Shown here one piece after another: positions 52,723 through 56,950 of a stretch of 56,950 nt of DNA. This stretch comes from an uncultured Chryseobacterium sp. (GTDB lineage: Bacteria > Bacteroidota > Bacteroidia > Flavobacteriales > Weeksellaceae): contig CAJYLH010000042.1 in assembly GCA_913775525.1 (NCBI GenBank), forward strand, positions 1-56,950. Reading direction: 5' to 3'. The notes under the pieces were generated by a model. The model saw only the letters and a list, made by a program, of their open reading frames with translations. It was not told the origin of the DNA and searched no databases. Made by a program: the position numbers and the translations under genes. Position 1 is the first letter of the stretch, and each line of letters begins with the position of its first letter.

Positions 52723-53366
52723 ATCTGTTTTTTTGCGATTAAATATTCAATTAATAGGATATTGGGTACCCAGCCTAGCCATGCGATGATATGGTACACA
52801 TCCATGGGATTCGGGTGACATAAATATACGATAATTACCTTCCACATTCTAAGGGTTACGGCAGATAATGTTAAGGCAAAGCTGCGCCACATCCACTGTT
52901 TATGTTCCCTGAACTTTTTCTGTACAGCAAGACGATAGGCTTTGTACGTGAAAAACCACCACAGGCAGCCTAAAATGACAAATGAAATTTTAGAAAAAAA
53001 ACCTCCGTTGGCGAAAATGCCCATATAAATTCCTGAAGGAGCAGCAAGAAGGAGGATCAGGAAAATATATATTTTTCCTGTATTTTTATGGAAGTTCCTG
53101 ATCCCGAAATCCTTTCTGATGATCCCTAAAAACCCAGACAGGAGCACGAAAATGCTGGTATAAACATGGGTATAGAAAAAGTACAGGTATTCCGGCCGGT
53201 GGTCAACTTCCGTCTGTTTGATCATCAGGAAACTGACGTCGGTTCTCAGCGGAACATATTCCAGGGTAATTTGCAGCATCAGCCAAAAGAAATATCCGAA
53301 TCCCAGGATCAAAAGGATTTTAAGGATATCCGAAGTCTTTTTTCTGACGGTATGCATGGTTAACAT
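52719..53366 (-). CDS. DUF2306 membrane protein
   Basis: A 215-residue membrane protein with several helices (ILLILGFGYFFWLMLQ, SIFVLLSGFLGI, IYIFLILLLAAPSGIYMGI, SFVILGCLWWFFTY, LSAVTLRMWKVIIVYL) and the family segments RNFHKNTGKIY and FREHKQWMWRSFALT, with His residues that may bind heme as in related b-type cytochromes. The function is unknown. It heads a pair with the YARHG lipoprotein. The start is ATG at 53366 or 53357; upstream frame is not protein-like. Confidence 0.85.
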   Translation of the reverse strand: MLTMHTVRKKTSDILKILLILGFGYFFWLMLQITLEYVPLRTDVSFLMIKQTEVDHRPEYLYFFYTHVYTSIFVLLSGFLGIIRKDFGIRNFHKNTGKIYIFLILLLAAPSGIYMGIFANGGFFSKISFVILGCLWWFFTYKAYRLAVQKKFREHKQWMWRSFALTLSAVTLRMWKVIIVYLCHPNPMDVYHIIAWLGWVPNILLIEYLIAKKQI

Positions 53367-53729
53367 TCTTGGGCAGCACTTCAGGCTGTTTTTATATACA
53401 GAAATGTAAGCAAAAATATGAAGCAAAATAAATCAGGAATAAAAAAAGTGATTACTGACCGAATTCTCCCGAAGGAAGGGATGGCGAAAATTTACAGAGG
53501 AATTGACGGTATATTTTGCATAAAAGCGGCCTTGCCATCAGTTTCCATTTCATCCGGATAACATCCTTAATCCAGAGCGCCTGTAAGAAGCATTAAAATA
53601 GATCAGTTCAGAGGTCAAACATCAATAAAAACCAGAAATTTAACTCTCATTAAATACCATTTTTCTCAATCTCCAATCTATTATCTATCTGTCTATCATC
53701 TATCCGTCTATTACCTATCCATCCATCCT
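53367..53729. other. intergenic region with CTAT-type repeats
   Basis: About 360 bases between the DUF2306 gene and the flavoprotein gene. The left part should hold the promoter for the minus-strand pair. I see no gene. From 53671 on the sequence becomes a low-complexity block of short CTAT/CCAT words. Confidence 0.5.
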
Positions 53730-53740
53730 CTATTTATCTC
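53671..53740. repeat. degenerate CTATC-type microsatellite
   Basis: Repeated words of the type TCTATC, CTATCCGTCTAT and CTATCCATCCAT run just past the 3' end of the flavoprotein gene. Like the purine repeats at 16726 and the ATTAC-type words at 55653, it lies directly after a gene. Confidence 0.65.
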
Positions 53741-54941
53741 TTTTCAAATTCAAATCCTGCGCAATCAGCCATGCCTCGCTCCAGCACGCCTGGAAATTGA
53801 ACCCTCCGGTTACGGCATCGATATTCAGCACTTCTCCGGCAATGTACAATTGAGGCAACAGTTTTGAGGCCATGGTTTTGAAGTTAATTTCCTTTAAATC
53901 AATGCCTCCGGCAGTTACGAACTCGTCTTTAAATGTTGATTTACCGGTTACTTTCAGCTTCTTTCTGCACAGATTTTCAAGGACAGCCTGTATTTCTTTC
54001 CCGGAGAGATGGGCCACCTGCTTATGAAGGTCGATTTTTGAAACTTCTAAAACCCTTTGCCAGAAACGGTTGGTGATATCAAAAATTTTTGACTGCCCGA
54101 TGGTCTTTTTAGGATTGGAGTGCTTAAAATCCAGGAACATTTCTTCTGCTTCATCCATCGGTTTTGAAATGAAATTGACTTCAATTTCAAAATTATAGTT
54201 CATTTTGGCCAGGCTGATCGCTTCCCAGGCAGATATTTTAAGGATAGCAGGCCCGGAAAGTCCCCAGTGTGTAATCAAAAGAGGTCCGCTTTCTTCAGTT
54301 TTCAGCTGCGGGATTGAGGTTTCTGCCATTTCAAAGCTGGTTCCGGCAAGATCTTTCAACAGGTCATCTTTAATGTTGAAGGTAAAAAGGGAAGGAACAG
54401 GATCAATGATCTTATGACCGAGGTTTTCAATGATTTTTAGTGATTTAGGTGAGCTGCCGGTTGTGTAAATGACAATATCGGCTATAAAATCGCCTAAACT
54501 GGTCCTGATCAGGTAATTATCGTCCTGCCTTTCAATTTCTTTTACTGAACATTTTGTCTTTACCTCAATGTTTTTATGCTGTATTTCCTGCACCATGGCG
54601 TTAATGATGCTCTGGGAAGAATTACTTTCCGGGAAAACCCGGTTATCCTGTTCAATTTTCAATGGTACGTTCCTGCGTTCAAACCAATCCATGGTATCTC
54701 CCGGCTGGAATTTCGTAAAAACGCTCAGCAGTTCCTTATTCCCGCGGGGATAAAACTGTACCAGCTCCCTGGGATCAAAGCAGGCGTGGGTAACATTGCA
54801 GCGTCCGCCTCCGGAAACCTTTACTTTCTGGAGCACATCCGAATTCTGCTCCAGGATGGTGATGTGGTATTGGGTTTCGTCCAGGTTGGCGGCACAGAAA
54901 AATCCGGCTGCCCCTCCTCCGATAATAATAATTTTCTTCAT
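53730..54941 (-). CDS. HI0933/YhiN-type flavoprotein
   Basis: A 403-residue FAD-dependent oxidoreductase of the HI0933/BaiN family. The dinucleotide motif IIGGGAAGFFCAANL is at the N-terminus, VKVSGGGRCNVTH follows at about 42-54, then YTTGSSPKS, LLITHWGLSGPAIL and the C-terminal GEVLNIDAVTGGFNFQACW. The substrate is unknown (the family covers several reductases). A promoter -7 element at 54975-54982 lies upstream. It stands alone with a repeat at its end. Confidence 0.92.
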   Translation of the reverse strand: MKKIIIIGGGAAGFFCAANLDETQYHITILEQNSDVLQKVKVSGGGRCNVTHACFDPRELVQFYPRGNKELLSVFTKFQPGDTMDWFERRNVPLKIEQDNRVFPESNSSQSIINAMVQEIQHKNIEVKTKCSVKEIERQDDNYLIRTSLGDFIADIVIYTTGSSPKSLKIIENLGHKIIDPVPSLFTFNIKDDLLKDLAGTSFEMAETSIPQLKTEESGPLLITHWGLSGPAILKISAWEAISLAKMNYNFEIEVNFISKPMDEAEEMFLDFKHSNPKKTIGQSKIFDITNRFWQRVLEVSKIDLHKQVAHLSGKEIQAVLENLCRKKLKVTGKSTFKDEFVTAGGIDLKEINFKTMASKLLPQLYIAGEVLNIDAVTGGFNFQACWSEAWLIAQDLNLKRDK

Positions 54942-54974
54942 GATTCCTTAATCTTATGCTCAAGATTACTTTTG

Positions 54975-54982
54975 CAAAACTA
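54975..54982 (-). promoter_or_regulatory. promoter -7 element for the flavoprotein
   Basis: Minus strand TAGTTTTG, 33 bases upstream of the ATG at 54941. The neighbouring plus-strand bases 54967-54974 read TACTTTTG, so two opposite -7-like boxes are back to back. Confidence 0.45.
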
Positions 54983-55153
54983 CAATTTTTATAAACCATC
55001 TTATTTGAGTAATTTTGATGAATATAATTTTTTGATTTTAATCGAAAAAAGACGCCGCAAATCATACGGGTTTCAGTTGTTTCAATAAGTAAGGCAATTG
55101 GCTCCATATCTTTTGTGGACGATAAACTGAATTCATATTTAAATACATCTTAA

Positions 55154-55645
55154 ATGATTTACTACCATACCTTTGAAGTACGCTGGAGCGACCTCGATGC
55201 CAATAAACATTTAGCCAATTCATCCTACGTGCAGTACTGCGCACAGGCCAGGATGGCTTTCATGACCAAAGAAAAAATGGGGGTTACCCAGCTCAGCAGG
55301 TGGGGAATAGGGCCTGTCATCCTTCATGAACGGTATTCTTTCTTCAAGGAAATCTATGCGGACCAAACCGTTATCGTGAGTGTGGAAATCGACGGATGTT
55401 CAGACGATTCTTCCATCTACAGGTTTGTGCATAAATTTTACACTCCGGATGGAATACACTGCGCCACAGCAGAAGCTACCGGCGTATGGATCGATATGAT
55501 GCTGAGAAAAATGACGACTCCGCCGGATGATGTGGTAGAAGCCATGAACAAGTACAAGTCCCCGGAAACCGTTGTATTAACGAGAGAGGATTTCAAGAAA
55601 TTCCCTTTCCATCCCCATAATATTGATCCGGAGGTATTCAAATGA
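55154..55645 (+). CDS. acyl-CoA thioesterase, hotdog fold
   Basis: A 163-residue hotdog-fold enzyme of the 4-hydroxybenzoyl-CoA thioesterase type. The N-terminal motif HTFEVRWSDLDANKHL has the catalytic Asp in the WSDLDANKH spacing; SSIYRFVHKFY and ATGVWIDM follow. It should split acyl-CoA or act on acyl-ACP in the cytoplasm; chain preference is unknown. It precedes thiL with about 95 bases of repeat-like DNA between them. Confidence 0.88.
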   Translation: MIYYHTFEVRWSDLDANKHLANSSYVQYCAQARMAFMTKEKMGVTQLSRWGIGPVILHERYSFFKEIYADQTVIVSVEIDGCSDDSSIYRFVHKFYTPDGIHCATAEATGVWIDMMLRKMTTPPDDVVEAMNKYKSPETVVLTREDFKKFPFHPHNIDPEVFK

Positions 55646-55652
55646 ATACATA

Positions 55653-55733
55653 ATGATTGATTAATGATCATTGATGAATCAAATCGCAATAATATTACTT
55701 ATTGCTCATTACTCATTACCCATTACTTATAAA
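55653..55733. repeat. ATTAC/ATTGATG short-word repeats
   Basis: A low-complexity stretch with repeated ATTGATxA and CATTACTxATTACC words fills the gap between the thioesterase and thiL. It is of the same general kind as the repeats at 16726 and 53671. Confidence 0.6.
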
Positions 55734-55740
55734 TAAACAT

Positions 55741-56802
55741 ATGTTTGAAGATAAAGATCCTGAACTGACACCGATTTCCAAATTAGGCGAATTCGGCCTT
55801 ATTAAACATTTAACACAATATTTCCCTGTATCCAACGAGTCTTCCGAGCTTGGCGTGGGAGATGATGCCGCGATTGTTAATCCGGGCACAAAAAAAGTAG
55901 TCCTTACCACAGATATGCTTGCAGAAGGCATTCATTTTAATCTGGGGTATGTTCCGCTGAAGCATTTGGGTTATAAGGCTGTAGTGGTAAACCTCAGCGA
56001 TATTGCGGCAATGAATGCAACGCCTACACAGATCCTGGTTTCCCTTGCTGTTTCCAACCGTTTTCCGGTAGAAGCGCTGGAAGAAATATATGCCGGAATT
56101 CAGGCGGCCTGCGGAAGATATAAGGTAGACCTGATCGGCGGCGATACCACGAGTTCCAATGCAGGGCTTGTAATGAGCATTACGGCGGTTGGCATCGAGA
56201 ACGAACAAAAGATTGTCAGAAGAAGCACGGCAAAACCCAATGACCTGCTGGTGGTAACCGGAGATTTAGGAGGGGCCTATATGGGGCTGCAAATCCTGGA
56301 GCGGGAACATGCCGTGTACCTGGCTGATCCCAATATGCAGCCTGAAATGGAAGGATATGACTATATTCTTGAACGCCAGCTGAAGCCGGAAGCCAGGACA
56401 GATGTCAAAGGAATCCTGGAGCAGCTGGATATCCGGCCGACTTCCATGATCGATGTGTCTGACGGCCTGGCTTCGGAGATTTTGCACCTTTCAGATCAGT
56501 CGGGAGTAGGGTTCAGGCTGTATGAGGAAAAAATCCCGATGGATAACCTCACGATTACCACAGCAGATGAATTTAACCTGAACCCTGTGATGGCCGCCTT
56601 AAGCGGAGGTGAAGATTACGAATTGCTGTTTACCATTTCCGCGGCTGATTTTGACAAGATTAAAAACCACCCGGATTTTACCATCATCGGCCACGCTGTT
56701 GAGAAAGAAGAAGGAAACTTCATGGTAGCACGGGGATCCAACCAATTGGTGGCACTGACAGCGCAGGGTTGGGATGCTTTTCTGGGAAACCGGCAGGAAT
56801 AA
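55741..56802 (+). CDS. thiL: thiamine-monophosphate kinase
   Basis: A 353-residue ThiL, which makes thiamine pyrophosphate from the monophosphate. The N-terminal GVGDDAAIV, TTDMLAEGIHFN with YVPLKHLGYKAVVVNLSDIAAM (metal-binding Asp cluster) and LIGGDTTSS (second Asp pair) are complete, and the C-terminal IDVSDGLASEI and LSGGEDYELLFT finish the ATP site. Start at 55741 fits the family; the longer frame reads into the repeat. A strong terminator follows. No other thiamine gene is in the window. Confidence 0.95.
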   Translation: MFEDKDPELTPISKLGEFGLIKHLTQYFPVSNESSELGVGDDAAIVNPGTKKVVLTTDMLAEGIHFNLGYVPLKHLGYKAVVVNLSDIAAMNATPTQILVSLAVSNRFPVEALEEIYAGIQAACGRYKVDLIGGDTTSSNAGLVMSITAVGIENEQKIVRRSTAKPNDLLVVTGDLGGAYMGLQILEREHAVYLADPNMQPEMEGYDYILERQLKPEARTDVKGILEQLDIRPTSMIDVSDGLASEILHLSDQSGVGFRLYEEKIPMDNLTITTADEFNLNPVMAALSGGEDYELLFTISAADFDKIKNHPDFTIIGHAVEKEEGNFMVARGSNQLVALTAQGWDAFLGNRQE

Positions 56803-56828
56803 GAACTGATCGTTTTACAAAATAAAAG

Positions 56829-56868
56829 AATCCGTCTCACAACTAAAAAGTGGGACGGATTTTTATTT
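56829..56868 (+). terminator. terminator of thiL
   Basis: AATCCGTCTCAC / GTGGGACGGATT pair with an 11-12 bp stem and a 9-base loop, followed by TTTTTATTT. Confidence 0.85.
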
Positions 56869-56914
56869 GAATAGATTTTAGTGTGTTATTAAAAAAAGAG
56901 AAAAAGTTGTCTTC

Positions 56915-56950
56915 TCAGGCAACTTTCTTTCTTAGGTTGTGTGCTAAAGC
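56915..56950 (-). CDS. possible C-terminal end of a transposase
   Basis: At the right edge the minus strand has an 11-codon open end reading ALAHNLRKKVA and a TGA at 56915-56917. Similar endings (AHNLRK) occur in DDE transposases of several IS families, so the edge may be the 3' end of an insertion sequence. A small inverted pair AAAGTTG / CAACTTT spans the stop. With so little sequence the call is weak. Confidence 0.35.
   Translation of the reverse strand, partial: ALAHNLRKKVA

Overview
The window reads as a chromosomal segment of a Weeksellaceae-type flavobacterium, most like Chryseobacterium. The reasons are a moderately AT-rich base composition, Bacteroidota promoters (TTG about 19-21 nt before TAnnTTTG) with few purine-rich ribosome sites, a carboxypeptidase-like/TonB-dependent receptor, LytS/LytTR regulators with 2TM proteins, bacteroidete lipoprotein signals and a core gene set (surE, prc, mnmA, clpC, folC, nadK, fba, accD, mutS, thiL). 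No phage, plasmid, rRNA or CRISPR locus was seen. The only sign of a mobile element is a possible transposase tail at the right edge.

Layout. 1-268: 5' end of a secreted surface protein. 563-3021: three-gene cluster of an atypical Lgt-like membrane protein, a two-helix membrane protein and a cysteine-rich radical SAM enzyme resembling the archaeal lipid-coupling enzyme Tes (MJ0619). 3099-8625: GNAT, surE, prc, sodC and an AraC/GyrI-like regulator. 8753-16717: a signalling region with three transcription units, namely a TonB receptor plus helical protein, a LytS-type kinase (fused 2TM) plus 2TM plus ICMT-like enzyme, and two 2TM proteins plus a LytTR regulator. Each unit is preceded by the same pair of 9-bp direct repeats 21 bp apart, the spacing used by LytTR regulators. 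A MarR/SRPBCC pair lies between the last two units.

17221-25540: small membrane protein, mnmA, clpC, then glycosyltransferases (GT4, GT9, GT2) interleaved with sufE, ending in two tandem tRNA-Val(UAC) genes. 25583-32280: folC, divergent from a tolC/sprT/mannose-1-phosphate guanylyltransferase operon, then GNAT, bcp and an endonuclease III without its iron-sulfur cysteines. 32498-33303: an AT-rich pair including a DinB-like protein. 33384-38029: DUF885 lipoprotein, acidic protein and an exbB/exbD/tonB operon. 38045-42114: ATP-grasp, a Gate-domain transporter, nine copies of a 103-bp tandem repeat, and a DUF6973-like protein.

42169-45762: accD (lacking its zinc-ribbon cysteines), fba, nadK and a CBS protein on the minus strand. 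45804-45953: a long hairpin and a possible small RNA. 45952-56802: an RNA methyltransferase starting at TTG, a bestrophin, a frameshifted small gene, a cupin-8/JmjC protein, mutS, DUF2809, a YARHG lipoprotein with DUF2306, an HI0933-type flavoprotein, a thioesterase and thiL.

The two most interesting parts are the LytTR-type regulon (8753-16717) and the radical SAM/Lgt-like cluster (563-3021). All family assignments come from reading translated sequences and recalling motifs. No database search was run.
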